Assembly: GCF_007829335.1 (NCBI RefSeq)
Contig: NZ_VIWO01000002.1
Location: 372,001-436,000, forward strand
Direction of reading: 5' to 3'
Origin: Chitinophaga polysaccharea
GTDB lineage: Bacteria; Bacteroidota; Bacteroidia; Chitinophagales; Chitinophagaceae
DNA: 64,000 nt
The notes under the pieces were generated by a model. It saw nothing but the letters and a program-made list of their open reading frames with translations. It did no database searches and had not been told where the DNA came from. Numbering within the stretch: the stretch's first letter is position 1; every line of letters begins with the position of its first letter. Below, piece by piece: positions 1 through 10,339 of the stretch. A program made the translations under genes and the position numbers.

Positions 1-1
1 G

Positions 2-3000
2 CCAGGGGAAATATATATCCGCACTGCTTACCGTACCAAAGGTTATTTGCATGAGCCCGGGCTGAACGAAGAGAAATTTATTACCCATCCCCAGGGGAAT
101 GGAGAACCATTATATAAAACCGGCGACCTGGGAAAATGGCTGCCGGATGGAAACCTGGAGTTACTCGGACGTATAGACCGCCAGGTGAAGATCAGGGGCG
201 TCCGCGTGGAGCCTGGAGAAATAGAATCACATTTACTGCGTCATCCACAGGTAAGCAATGGCCTGGTAGTAGCGCGGCCAGATGGAGCTTCCAGCTATGA
301 ACTATGCGCGTATGTGGTGCCGGCAGCTACCAGCATCACAATGGCCGATATCCGGGAATACCTGGTGGACCTGTTGCCGGAGTACCTCGTTCCAACTCAT
401 TACGTAATGCTGGATAAAATTCCGCTCACAGCTAATGGTAAAACTGATATCGCAGCATTGCCCTTACCGGAAGCAGTAGCAACACCCGCCACCGCTGCGC
501 CTGCCAATGCCACCGAGCAGCAGTTGGCGCAGATTTGGTCAGATGTACTGGGCATCCCATTGGTGCAAATCGGCCGGCACGATGATTTTTTCAAAATAGG
601 TGGACATTCCCTGAGAGCCACGATCCTGGCGGCCAGGATAGAGAAAACTTTCGGGATAGCCTTTCCACTATTGGATATATTTTATTATCCTGTTTTATCG
701 GCGATAGCAACGCGGATAGCCACCGCGGAGGCAAGCCAGGTACCGGTTATTCCACCCGCACCTGTTGCCTCCTCCTATGAACTGTCATCCTCACAGGAAC
801 GGCTATACGTGGTGCAGCAATACAATACCCAAAGTACGGCCTATAACATCACTACCACTTTAACCGTTGCAGGCTACCTGGATATTGATCGCCTGGAGTT
901 GGCCATGCAGGCTATTATCGACCGCCATGAAAGCCTGCGTACGGCTTTTATCCTCCAGGAGGGCATGCCCCGGCAGGTAATACATGAACAGGTAACCTTC
1001 CATGTTACCAGGATGCAGGCTGCTATCGGCGAAGAAAATACGCTGATCCATGATTTTATTCAGCCCTTTAACTTACAGGATCCGCCGCTGATCAGGATGG
1101 GCGTGATCACCACTGCAGCTGACCAACATACCCTGGTACTCGATATACACCATGCGGTAGCAGATGGTACTTCCCTGGGTATCCTGGTGAGGGAATGCCT
1201 GCAGCTATATGTGGGAGAGGCGCCCGCAGCGGTGCCACTCCAATATAAAGACTATGCCGTGTGGCAGCAGCAACAACTGCCCATGCAGGCATTGCAGCAG
1301 CAGGAAGCTTATTGGCTGGAACAGTTTGCCAGCGACGTAGCCCCGTTACAGTTACCCACCGATTTCCCACGGCCGGCCCGGCAAACCCTGGAAGGCGCTT
1401 CCCGGCGCTTCCTGCTGGATAGCGCTACCTATGAAGCGGTGAAGGCATGCGCGGTGCAGTACAACACCACCGTATATACGATTTTGTTAACTACCTACCT
1501 GGCGCTGCTACAGGAGCTGAGCGGCCAGTCGGATATTGTTATCGGCACCATCATCGCCGGCAGGCGACAGGCCGACCTGATGAATACCATTGGTATGTTT
1601 GCCAATACCCTGGGACTACGGTTTGATATAGCCCGGGGCGCCACCTGGACGGAGCTGCTGCAATATGTAAAAATAAAAACGACAGAAGCCCAGCAACACC
1701 AGGACTATCCCTTCGAAGAGCTGGTGAAACGGGTGGTGAAATGGCGGGATCCGGGGCGTAGTCCATTACTGGATGTGATGTTCAACTTGCAGAACCTCGA
1801 CCTGCCAGATATCGATCTCCCGGGGCTAAGCATCCGCAGATTTGATGTAGAGAAGCACATTTCCAAGTTTGATCTTACCCTCAGGGGCATTGAGGAATAC
1901 GGCCGCTTTGAACTCACCTTTGAATACAATACCAACCTGTTTACGCCGGCTACCATAGAACGTTTTATTGGTGGTTACCAGCGTTTGCTCAACGATTTTA
2001 TCCAACATCCCACTGGCCGCCCGGCGGAGGTTACCTTATTATCCAGGGAAGAAGAGCAGTGGTTACTGCACCAGGTAAATGCCGCACAGGAGACATTTCC
2101 ACGGCACCGGGCAGTACATGAGTTATTTGAAGAACAGGCATTGCTGCACCCGCAGCAGGTAGCCCTCGAATGTGAAGACGAACAGGTGACTTACGAGGCG
2201 TTGAATGAGAATGCCACCCACGTAGCCCGCGCCCTGCATGCCCGGGGTATTCAGCCCGGATCGGTAGTTGGACTCATGATGGATCGCTGCCCGGATATGA
2301 TAACAGCCATCCTCGCGGTGTTGAAATGCGGCGCCGCCTTTTTCCCGGTAGACCCGGATTATCCCGTGGCCCGCAAATCTTACCTGCTCTCCGATAGCGG
2401 GGTACAGGTGTTACTTACCAATACCCATACCCAATTTGATCAACAGCCCTTCCTGGAAGATTGCGGCGTACCGCACATTTTATGCATGGATGACCATAGC
2501 TGGTGGAGTAGCGATGCCAGTAATTTGCCGATAGCGGTTGCCGGTAATACCGCTGCTTACCTTATTTATACATCGGGTACCACCGGGCAACCAAAGGGGA
2601 TCAGCATTCCTCACAGCGCGCTGGTAAACTATGTGAGCTATGCTATTGGCAACTACCAACAGGGTGCCGCCATGAACTTTCCCTTGTTTACCTCCGTAGC
2701 GTTCGACCTTACCCTAACGGCTATTTTTGTACCGTTACTGTCGGGAAACAGCATGATCATTTATAGCAGACGCGGACAAGACGCACTGCTGCTGGAACAT
2801 ATACTGGGAGAAGATAAAACAGATATTATTAAACTCACGCCCGCTCACCTGAAGATAATGGCGGCATTGCGTATACGGCCATCCAGGCTTAAAGTGCTGA
2901 TAGTAGGCGGGGAGGCGTTACCTTACCAGCTGGCCTTGAAAATACATGAGCAGTTTAATGGCCACATAGCCATCTATAACGAGTACGGGCCTACGGAAAC

Positions 3001-6000
3001 CACCGTAGGCTGTATTGTTCATCGGTTTAATCCTGCTGAAGTGCTGGAGTCGGTACCCATCGGTTTGCCGGTACCCAACACCCAGGTGTATTTGTTGAAC
3101 GAATATCTACGGCCGGTGCCCGTAGGCGTAACGGGTGAAATTTACCTTGGCGGAGCGCAGCTCGCGCATGGTTACACGAGGCAGGAGGAACCCGGCAAGG
3201 CGAAATTTATTCCTCATCCATTTATTACCGGGGAGCGGTTATACCGTACCGGCGACCTGGCCCGCTGGCTGCCACAGGGCATATTGTTGTACATGGGACG
3301 TGCGGATGAACAGGTAAAGATCCGCGGATATCGCGTTGAACTGGCCGAAATTGAAAGCACCCTGTTATTGCATCCCGGCATCGATGCCACTGTGGTGGCA
3401 GTCAACGAAAATGCGGAGGGCGACAAATACCTGGTGGCCTACTACACCACCAGGCATCAACCGGACGTATCAGCGCTTAAACAGTTTATGGCGGAACGCT
3501 TACCGATCCATATGTTGCCAGCGCACTACGTGGAACTGGACCAGATACCATTAACAACCAACGGTAAAGTGAACCGGAAAGCATTACCGGCAGTGACACC
3601 ACAAAGAGTGGCCGAAAAGCCTGCATCGATAATGGGTAACCCGGTAAAAGACCAGTTACGTAACATTTGGGCAGACGTACTGGAAATCCCAGCTGGAGAC
3701 ATCGATGATCAATCTGATTTCTTCCGGGCCGGTGGTCATTCACTGGCAGCTATTACCTTACTGGCTGCCATACAACAACAATGGGGTATACAGCTGGGGC
3801 TAAGCGAGGTATTTGATACGTCGGAATTTACACAGCAAGCTGCTTTACTCGAAGCTGCCATCACTACATCTACAGTACCGGTAACAGAAAATGCGGCTAT
3901 TCCTGTAGCCCCCCAACAACCTTATTATCCGCTTTCATCCGGGCAGCGTCGCCTGTTCGTATTGCACCAGCTGGCACCACAATCAGTTGCCTACAACATT
4001 CCATTGTTTTACCGCGTAAAAGGCAGCCTGGATATTGAAAAAATAACCACCGTATTCCGGCAGCTGATCCAACGATACGACAGTTTCAGGACCGCATTTT
4101 ATATCCGGGAAGGCGAGCCCGTACAATCTATTCAAGCCGATACCGATTTTCGTATAACCGTTTACGATGGGAAGGACGTGGACGCGGTTATCCGGCAGTT
4201 TATCGCTCCCTTTAACCTGGAGTGCGCGCCATTATTGAGAGCTGGCGTAATGCCGCTGTCAACGAATGAATATCTTTTGATGATAGATACCCATCATATT
4301 ATATCAGATGAGGTGGCCACCAGCTTGTTTATGCATGATTTTGTCAGCCTGGTGCAGGGCGAAATCCTTTCCCCGGTAAAGCTACAATATAAAGACTTTG
4401 TGATGTGGCAGCAGAGGCCAGCCCAAATCAGCAGCGTCAACGCGCAAAAAGATTTCTGGATGAATCATCTATCCGGTGAGTTGTTGCCCAACGACCTGCC
4501 TGCTGATTTTCCCCGTCCAGCCGTGAAAGGATTTGATGGCGACGTGGTAACTGTACAGTTGGATGCCACTGTAACAGCACAGCTACAGGAAATAGCCAGC
4601 AACGAAGGCGTAACGCTTTACATGGTATTGCTATCATTGTACCATCTGTTAATCAGTAAACTGTGTGGCCAGGAAGATATATTAACCGGTACCATTACAG
4701 CAGGACGGCCCCACGCTGATTTGCAGAAAATACACGGCGTGTTTGTAAATACGCTGGTATTAAGAACTAAGCCGAGATATGACCTGCCGTACCGGGATTT
4801 CCTCCAACAAGTAAAAGCAATGACGCTGTCCTGCTTTGAACACCAGGATTATCAGTACGAAGAGCTGGTAGAAGCATTAGCGGTGGAAAGGGACACCAGC
4901 CGCAATCCACTGTTTGAGATCATGTTCAATATGCACAGTATTGCACAAGAAACGCTGTTACTAAAGGAGCTCACCTTCCTGCCTTACCCGTATTATACCA
5001 CCACCACCAAGTTTGATCTTAACCTGCAGGTAGTGCAGCAGGAAGGGGGACTCACACTCAATTTTTGTTATGCTACCGCTTTGTTCAAACGGAGTACCAT
5101 CACCAGGTGGGCAGGCTATTACGCGCGACTGGCAAGATCCATTGCCGGTCAATTATCACAACAGATAGGGGATATCAGCCTGCTGCCGGAAAACGAACGC
5201 GAACAACTCATTTATACTTTCAACGATACCGCAGTACCCTATGACAGGGCGGCTACCTTGCCGGATATTTTTGAAGACCAGGTGGCCCGCACACCATCGG
5301 CTACAGCCCTGGCTACGGCCACCAGCCATGTCAGCTACGATATGTTGAATATGGCGGCTAACCGCCTGGCGCATACCTTGATAGCCGGTGGAATAGGGCC
5401 TGGTAAGTTTGTGGCGGTTACCATCAGCCGTTCTATTGAAATGGTGGTGGCATTATTGGGAATCCTGAAGTCAGGTGCTACCTATGTTCCACTGGAACCC
5501 TATCTCCCGGATAACCGGGTAATGGGTATCATGGACACGCTACCTGTAGCTGCGGTAATAACAGATACCGCTCATGCCATGAAGGTAGCCTCCTGTACAG
5601 GAAGCCTGTCTATAGCCAGTCCGCTAAAGATCTGCCTTGGTAAGCAGGACCACGCATTACCGCCGGGAGCCTGGATCACCCAGCAACAGGTGGACCATCA
5701 TCCCGTTCATAATCCCCGGTTACCCTTGTTATCTGATTCGTTGGCCTATGTCATTTTTACATCCGGTTCAACGGGCACTCCTAAAGGGGTAGCAGTTATG
5801 CATCGACCGGTGATCAACCTGATTGAGTGGCTGAATCGCCGCTTTGGTATTGGGGAACAGGATAAACTGTTATTTACTACATCGTTAGGATTTGATCTTT
5901 CGGTGTATGATATTTTCGGCATACTTGCAGCGGGAGGAGTGGTGCGTATTGCATCGTCTGCAGAAATAGCTGAACCGGAAAACCTGGTGTATATACTATT

Positions 6001-8398
6001 GAAAGAAGGGATTACCTGCTGGGACTCCGCCCCGGCAGCGTTGCAACAATTGGTGCCTTATCTTCCGGAAGCCAGGCATACTGGCACCGGTAGCCTGCGA
6101 CTGGTGCTGCTCAGCGGCGACTGGATTCCGCTTACCCTACCGGTGGATGTAAAACACACGTTTACACAGGCGCAGGTCATTGCCCTGGGAGGTGCCACAG
6201 AGGCTACGGTATGGTCTAATTTCTTCCCGGTAAAGGATATCGATCCGGGCTGGAGAAGTATTCCCTACGGCAAGCCAATTCAGAATGCAGCCTATTACAT
6301 TCTCGATAAACAAAAAAAATGCTGTCCTATTGGTGTAAAAGGTGATTTATACATAGGAGGAGAATGCCTGGCCAGCGGCTACATCAACGACGATACACTC
6401 ACAACCGCAAAGTTTATCGCTAATCCTTTTGTACCGGGAGGTACGATGTATTATACCGGCGACAAAGCCCGCTGGTATGAAGATGGCAATATTGAATTCC
6501 TTGGCCGGGAAGATGCGCAGGTGAAGATCCGTGGCTATCGTATCGAGTTGGGTGAAATAGAACAGCAACTGCTGAAATATGCCGGGCTGAAAGCAGTAAA
6601 GGTGATTGTAAGAACAGGTCATAGTAACAACCGTTACCTCTGCGCCTATTATGTGGCTGATCAGTTGGTGGAAGACGAGGCGCTGCGCCGGTTTCTGAGC
6701 GGTCAGCTTCCGGAGTACATGTTGCCCGCTTACTTTATACGTATAGCGGCCATCCCCGTAACCGTAAATGGTAAACTGGATCTGAAAGCATTACCGGAAC
6801 CCGCCGACAATGAGAAAAAACAATACCGGGCGCCGGTAACGGAAACAGAAAAAGTGCTGGTCAACATCTGGGGACGGGTATTGCAACTTGATAGCACCGC
6901 TATCAGTACCGATGCGGATTTCTTCAGGTTGGGTGGTCATTCTCTCAGTGCAACGCTGATGCTTGCCGCGGTTACACAGGAACTGGAGGTTAAAGTACCG
7001 CTGATTGAATTGTTTAAGCGGCCCGTATTAAAAGACCTGGCCCAATATGTAGCGCAGGCTTGTAAAACGTTATTCCATCATATAGAAAGGGCTGAACAGG
7101 CAGACTACCATCCGTTGTCGCCCGCGCAGCGGCGGCTGTTTACCCTGCAGTTCCTGATGAATGATTCCTGTGCCTATAACATGCCGGTGGCTTTTATGTT
7201 ATCAGGCGTCATCGACAAGGCGCGACTGGAACAGGCATTGCAATCATTGATAAACCGGCATGAGAGCCTGTGTACCATTTTCTGCCTGCACAACGGTGAA
7301 CCGGTTCAGCGGGTATTGGAGCAGGTTGCTTTCCAGCTTACCTGGTACAATGGGGTATATGCGTCGCCGCAGGAAGTACTGGATATTTTTATTCAGCCTT
7401 TTCAGCTGGAGGAAGCGCCACTTTTCCGTGCAGGCATATGGCAACAGGATGAAAGCCATTTTATGCTGATGCTCGATATGCATCATATCGTTTCCGATGG
7501 CATTTCGATGGATATATTGGTGCGTGACTTTCGATCGCTTTACCAGCAGCAGACAACGGGCGATATACCGTTGGGCTATAAAGACTATGTGCATTGGTAT
7601 CTGAAGCCTGCTACCCAGGTCATGATCGCAGAGCAGGAAGCATACTGGTTGTCACAGTTCCGGGAACCGGCTCCTGTATTACAGCTGCCTGCCGATTATG
7701 AGCGTACCGGTTTAATGGACTTCAACGGTGAAGCCATCCGGTTCCGGGTAGCGCAGGAAACAGCCATGGCATTGCATACCCTGGCACAACAAGAAGGTGT
7801 GACGGTGTTTATGGTATTGCTGGCGGCATTGAATGTGTTGCTGGCTAAGTTAAGCGGCCAGGAAGATATTGTCATAGGCTCTCCTGTGGCTGCCCGCAGG
7901 CATACGGCTTTGCAGCAGATCGTCGGGCTGTTTGTTAATGTACTGGCCTTCCGTCATCAGCCATCTCCCGGTAAAACCTTCCGGCAGTTTATGCAGGAAG
8001 TGAAACAGGGCGTGCTCGATGGTTTCGACAACGGAGAATATCCATTTGATGCCCTGGTGAATAAGGTGGTGAGTCAGCGCAACTGGAGCCGTAGTCCGCT
8101 CTTTGACGTATACTTCTACATGGATAATATTCATATCGGATCGCTGGACATGCCCGGACTACAGGTACGGTTATACGAAATGAAAAGAAGGTATACCCAG
8201 TATGATATTATGTTGGGAATGAGCCAGCAAGGCACGGATTTAGCCGGGGTATTTACCTTCGCCACCAGCCGGTTTAGCCGCGCTACCATGGAACAGTTTA
8301 CCGGCTACTTTCAGCAGATATTGCTCCTGGCAACCACTCATCCGGATCAGCTGTTACAGGATCTCCGGCTACAAAGCGTCTTCGTTGATTTTAAATAA
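2..8398 (+). CDS. Non-ribosomal peptide synthetase, 5' end missing: (A)-T-C-A-T-C-A-T-C
   Basis: The reading frame is open from base 2, in the middle of an adenylation domain, so the true start lies upstream. Visible domains are the A-domain C-terminal part (TGDLGKW, then NGK near 431), T (GGHS, Ser codon 608), C (HHAVADG, 1148-1168), A (about 2110-3600), T (Ser codon 3740), C (HHIISDE, 4292-4312), A (about 5250-6810), T (Ser codon 6941) and C (HHIVSDG, 7481-7501). Reading the binding-pocket positions against GrsA gives DLTKIGEVGK for the first complete A domain, an asparagine code. The second reads DLYDLSLVWK, near the cysteine code but with changes, so its substrate is uncertain. The protein ends in a C domain, so its next A domain must come from another polypeptide; the A-first protein at 10340 fits. 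No epimerase or thioesterase domain is seen. Confidence 0.96.
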   Translation, partial: PGEIYIRTAYRTKGYLHEPGLNEEKFITHPQGNGEPLYKTGDLGKWLPDGNLELLGRIDRQVKIRGVRVEPGEIESHLLRHPQVSNGLVVARPDGASSYELCAYVVPAATSITMADIREYLVDLLPEYLVPTHYVMLDKIPLTANGKTDIAALPLPEAVATPATAAPANATEQQLAQIWSDVLGIPLVQIGRHDDFFKIGGHSLRATILAARIEKTFGIAFPLLDIFYYPVLSAIATRIATAEASQVPVIPPAPVASSYELSSSQERLYVVQQYNTQSTAYNITTTLTVAGYLDIDRLELAMQAIIDRHESLRTAFILQEGMPRQVIHEQVTFHVTRMQAAIGEENTLIHDFIQPFNLQDPPLIRMGVITTAADQHTLVLDIHHAVADGTSLGILVRECLQLYVGEAPAAVPLQYKDYAVWQQQQLPMQALQQQEAYWLEQFASDVAPLQLPTDFPRPARQTLEGASRRFLLDSATYEAVKACAVQYNTTVYTILLTTYLALLQELSGQSDIVIGTIIAGRRQADLMNTIGMFANTLGLRFDIARGATWTELLQYVKIKTTEAQQHQDYPFEELVKRVVKWRDPGRSPLLDVMFNLQNLDLPDIDLPGLSIRRFDVEKHISKFDLTLRGIEEYGRFELTFEYNTNLFTPATIERFIGGYQRLLNDFIQHPTGRPAEVTLLSREEEQWLLHQVNAAQETFPRHRAVHELFEEQALLHPQQVALECEDEQVTYEALNENATHVARALHARGIQPGSVVGLMMDRCPDMITAILAVLKCGAAFFPVDPDYPVARKSYLLSDSGVQVLLTNTHTQFDQQPFLEDCGVPHILCMDDHSWWSSDASNLPIAVAGNTAAYLIYTSGTTGQPKGISIPHSALVNYVSYAIGNYQQGAAMNFPLFTSVAFDLTLTAIFVPLLSGNSMIIYSRRGQDALLLEHILGEDKTDIIKLTPAHLKIMAALRIRPSRLKVLIVGGEALPYQLALKIHEQFNGHIAIYNEYGPTETTVGCIVHRFNPAEVLESVPIGLPVPNTQVYLLNEYLRPVPVGVTGEIYLGGAQLAHGYTRQEEPGKAKFIPHPFITGERLYRTGDLARWLPQGILLYMGRADEQVKIRGYRVELAEIESTLLLHPGIDATVVAVNENAEGDKYLVAYYTTRHQPDVSALKQFMAERLPIHMLPAHYVELDQIPLTTNGKVNRKALPAVTPQRVAEKPASIMGNPVKDQLRNIWADVLEIPAGDIDDQSDFFRAGGHSLAAITLLAAIQQQWGIQLGLSEVFDTSEFTQQAALLEAAITTSTVPVTENAAIPVAPQQPYYPLSSGQRRLFVLHQLAPQSVAYNIPLFYRVKGSLDIEKITTVFRQLIQRYDSFRTAFYIREGEPVQSIQADTDFRITVYDGKDVDAVIRQFIAPFNLECAPLLRAGVMPLSTNEYLLMIDTHHIISDEVATSLFMHDFVSLVQGEILSPVKLQYKDFVMWQQRPAQISSVNAQKDFWMNHLSGELLPNDLPADFPRPAVKGFDGDVVTVQLDATVTAQLQEIASNEGVTLYMVLLSLYHLLISKLCGQEDILTGTITAGRPHADLQKIHGVFVNTLVLRTKPRYDLPYRDFLQQVKAMTLSCFEHQDYQYEELVEALAVERDTSRNPLFEIMFNMHSIAQETLLLKELTFLPYPYYTTTTKFDLNLQVVQQEGGLTLNFCYATALFKRSTITRWAGYYARLARSIAGQLSQQIGDISLLPENEREQLIYTFNDTAVPYDRAATLPDIFEDQVARTPSATALATATSHVSYDMLNMAANRLAHTLIAGGIGPGKFVAVTISRSIEMVVALLGILKSGATYVPLEPYLPDNRVMGIMDTLPVAAVITDTAHAMKVASCTGSLSIASPLKICLGKQDHALPPGAWITQQQVDHHPVHNPRLPLLSDSLAYVIFTSGSTGTPKGVAVMHRPVINLIEWLNRRFGIGEQDKLLFTTSLGFDLSVYDIFGILAAGGVVRIASSAEIAEPENLVYILLKEGITCWDSAPAALQQLVPYLPEARHTGTGSLRLVLLSGDWIPLTLPVDVKHTFTQAQVIALGGATEATVWSNFFPVKDIDPGWRSIPYGKPIQNAAYYILDKQKKCCPIGVKGDLYIGGECLASGYINDDTLTTAKFIANPFVPGGTMYYTGDKARWYEDGNIEFLGREDAQVKIRGYRIELGEIEQQLLKYAGLKAVKVIVRTGHSNNRYLCAYYVADQLVEDEALRRFLSGQLPEYMLPAYFIRIAAIPVTVNGKLDLKALPEPADNEKKQYRAPVTETEKVLVNIWGRVLQLDSTAISTDADFFRLGGHSLSATLMLAAVTQELEVKVPLIELFKRPVLKDLAQYVAQACKTLFHHIERAEQADYHPLSPAQRRLFTLQFLMNDSCAYNMPVAFMLSGVIDKARLEQALQSLINRHESLCTIFCLHNGEPVQRVLEQVAFQLTWYNGVYASPQEVLDIFIQPFQLEEAPLFRAGIWQQDESHFMLMLDMHHIVSDGISMDILVRDFRSLYQQQTTGDIPLGYKDYVHWYLKPATQVMIAEQEAYWLSQFREPAPVLQLPADYERTGLMDFNGEAIRFRVAQETAMALHTLAQQEGVTVFMVLLAALNVLLAKLSGQEDIVIGSPVAARRHTALQQIVGLFVNVLAFRHQPSPGKTFRQFMQEVKQGVLDGFDNGEYPFDALVNKVVSQRNWSRSPLFDVYFYMDNIHIGSLDMPGLQVRLYEMKRRYTQYDIMLGMSQQGTDLAGVFTFATSRFSRATMEQFTGYFQQILLLATTHPDQLLQDLRLQSVFVDFK

Positions 8399-8437
8399 TT
8401 CTTTCTTCTCCTTCACCCGATAAACCCTATTTTTCTT

Positions 8438-10297
8438 ATGTGTGGTATTTGTGGATATATGCTGTTGCCCGGCAGGCAACAACCGGCGCCCCCCATCATT
8501 GAGAGAATGGCAGAAAAGCTGCACCACCGCGGTCCCGACGGTACAGCCTTTCTGCATCGCCATCCTGTTACATTCGGCTTTACCCGGTTAAGCATTATTG
8601 ACTTGTCGGGTGGTATGCAGCCGCTTACCAATGAAGACAACTCTCTGATGCTGATCTGTAATGGTGAGATATTTAATTACATTGAGCTGAGGGAAGAGCT
8701 GCGGCAAAAAGGACACTCCTTTAAAACCCATACCGACGTGGAAGTAATTCTTCACCTGTATGAAGAATTTGGGGTACATTTCTTAAATCGCCTCAATGGT
8801 CAGTTTGCGTTCGCACTATATGATGAAAAGAAAGGGCAACTGTTTTGCGCCCGTGATCACTTTGGCATTATCCCATTCTTTTATACCATGGCTGGCGATG
8901 GTTTTGTTTTCGGATCTGAGATCAAAGCCATACTCGAGTACCCGGGGATAAAGAAGGAGCTGGACCTCGTGGCACTGGACCAGGTATTTACCTTTCCTGG
9001 CCTGATCAGCCCCAGAACCATGTTTAAGGGCATTAAAAGTTTGGAGAACGGACACTATTTATTGCTGAACCGCGACGGTCAGCTGACCGACCACGAATAT
9101 TGGGACCTTGTTTACCCGGAAATCGGGCATACAGACTATACCTATCCGGAACATTATTATGTGGAGAAACTGAATGAATTGATTGATCAATCTATCCGGC
9201 TACGGTTACGTGCAGACGTACCCGTAGGATGTTACCTGAGTGGAGGATTGGATTCATCGCTGATTGCGTCCAAATTAATGCATCTTACACCAGATGTGCG
9301 CCGGTATTCTTTTTCCATAGATTTTGCGGATCATAGCGCCTCCGAAGCTGATTTTCAGCGTACCGTGGCGAATATGATCGAATCTGTACATTCGGAAAAA
9401 TTATTCCTGGAGTCGGATGTGATAGCCCAGCTACCCAAAACCATCTACCATTGCGAATGCCCCGTAAAAGAATCCTATAACACCGCATCGCTGACGCTCT
9501 CGCGCCTGGTGCGGGACAAAGATATAAAAGTAGTACTTAGCGGCGAAGGTGCCGATGAGCTATTTGGTGGGTATGTAGGCTACAAATTCGACAAAATACG
9601 CGGCATGATGGCCCAGGCGTCGCCGCAGCCGAAGAATGGCGAACATGCGTTACGCGAAGTGCTCTGGGGCAACGAAGATTTTTTCTATGAGAAAGATTAC
9701 CATCTCTTCTCAGATGAAAAAAAGCAATTATATGCCAGCTCGATCAGTAATCATTTTCACGAAATTGACTGCCTGCAGCACTTTATTATTGATAAAGAGA
9801 AAATCCGGAACCGGGAGATACTCCATCAACGCTCTTATATAGATTATAAGCTGAGAATGGTAGATCACCTGGTATCTGATCATGGCGACCGCATGGCCAT
9901 GGCTAATTCAGTGGAAGCGCGTTACCCTTTCCTGGATAAGCATATCGCCGAATTTGCCTACCAGATACCCACCGGCCTGAAGTTGAAAGATTTCCAGGAA
10001 AAACACATCATCCGCGAAATAGCCAAAGACATTGTACCGCCACGTATTCTCAAACGCGAGAAATTTGGCTTCATTGCACCTCCCAGTACCCAGCTGCTGA
10101 AAAAGAACCACGAGTACGTAAACGATCTGCTTTCCTATGATGCCATCAAACGCCGCGGTTACTTTAACCCCGACACCATCGAAGCCCTGAAGCAGCGATA
10201 CAGCGAAAAAGATTTTAAACTCAATATACCTTTTGAAAGCGACCTGCTGATCACGGTACTCACTTTCGGCGTCTTTCTCGAGCAATTCGACCTGTAA
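8438..10297 (+). CDS. asnB: Asparagine synthetase (glutamine-hydrolysing), cluster-embedded
   Basis: This 619-residue protein begins MCGICGY, placing Cys2 as the N-terminal nucleophile of a class II glutamine amidotransferase after Met removal. The C-terminal synthetase half carries the ATP pyrophosphatase motif SGGLDSS at residues 268-274. The enzyme makes asparagine from aspartate, ATP and glutamine in the cytoplasm. It sits 39 bases after one NRPS gene and 42 bases before the next, on the same strand, so it is very likely co-transcribed with them. The preceding NRPS has an A domain with an asparagine code, so I infer that this copy supplies Asn for peptide synthesis. An alternative is amidation of a carboxyl group on the product, as some AsnB-like enzymes do. 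The family call is firm; the pathway role is inference. Confidence 0.93.
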   Translation: MCGICGYMLLPGRQQPAPPIIERMAEKLHHRGPDGTAFLHRHPVTFGFTRLSIIDLSGGMQPLTNEDNSLMLICNGEIFNYIELREELRQKGHSFKTHTDVEVILHLYEEFGVHFLNRLNGQFAFALYDEKKGQLFCARDHFGIIPFFYTMAGDGFVFGSEIKAILEYPGIKKELDLVALDQVFTFPGLISPRTMFKGIKSLENGHYLLLNRDGQLTDHEYWDLVYPEIGHTDYTYPEHYYVEKLNELIDQSIRLRLRADVPVGCYLSGGLDSSLIASKLMHLTPDVRRYSFSIDFADHSASEADFQRTVANMIESVHSEKLFLESDVIAQLPKTIYHCECPVKESYNTASLTLSRLVRDKDIKVVLSGEGADELFGGYVGYKFDKIRGMMAQASPQPKNGEHALREVLWGNEDFFYEKDYHLFSDEKKQLYASSISNHFHEIDCLQHFIIDKEKIRNREILHQRSYIDYKLRMVDHLVSDHGDRMAMANSVEARYPFLDKHIAEFAYQIPTGLKLKDFQEKHIIREIAKDIVPPRILKREKFGFIAPPSTQLLKKNHEYVNDLLSYDAIKRRGYFNPDTIEALKQRYSEKDFKLNIPFESDLLITVLTFGVFLEQFDL

Positions 10298-10339
10298 TTT
10301 TCTTCTCCAGATCGTTTATCCAAAATCTGACAACTGCTT

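Noticed and set aside
5250-6810. Firm cysteine assignment for the last A domain of the first NRPS
   Set aside because: The code differs from the known Cys code at two positions and no heterocyclisation domain is present, so the substrate is left open.
9908-10285. 125-codon minus-strand frame opposite asnB
   Set aside because: The + strand frame encodes a clear asparagine synthetase C-terminal region; the antisense frame has no family features.
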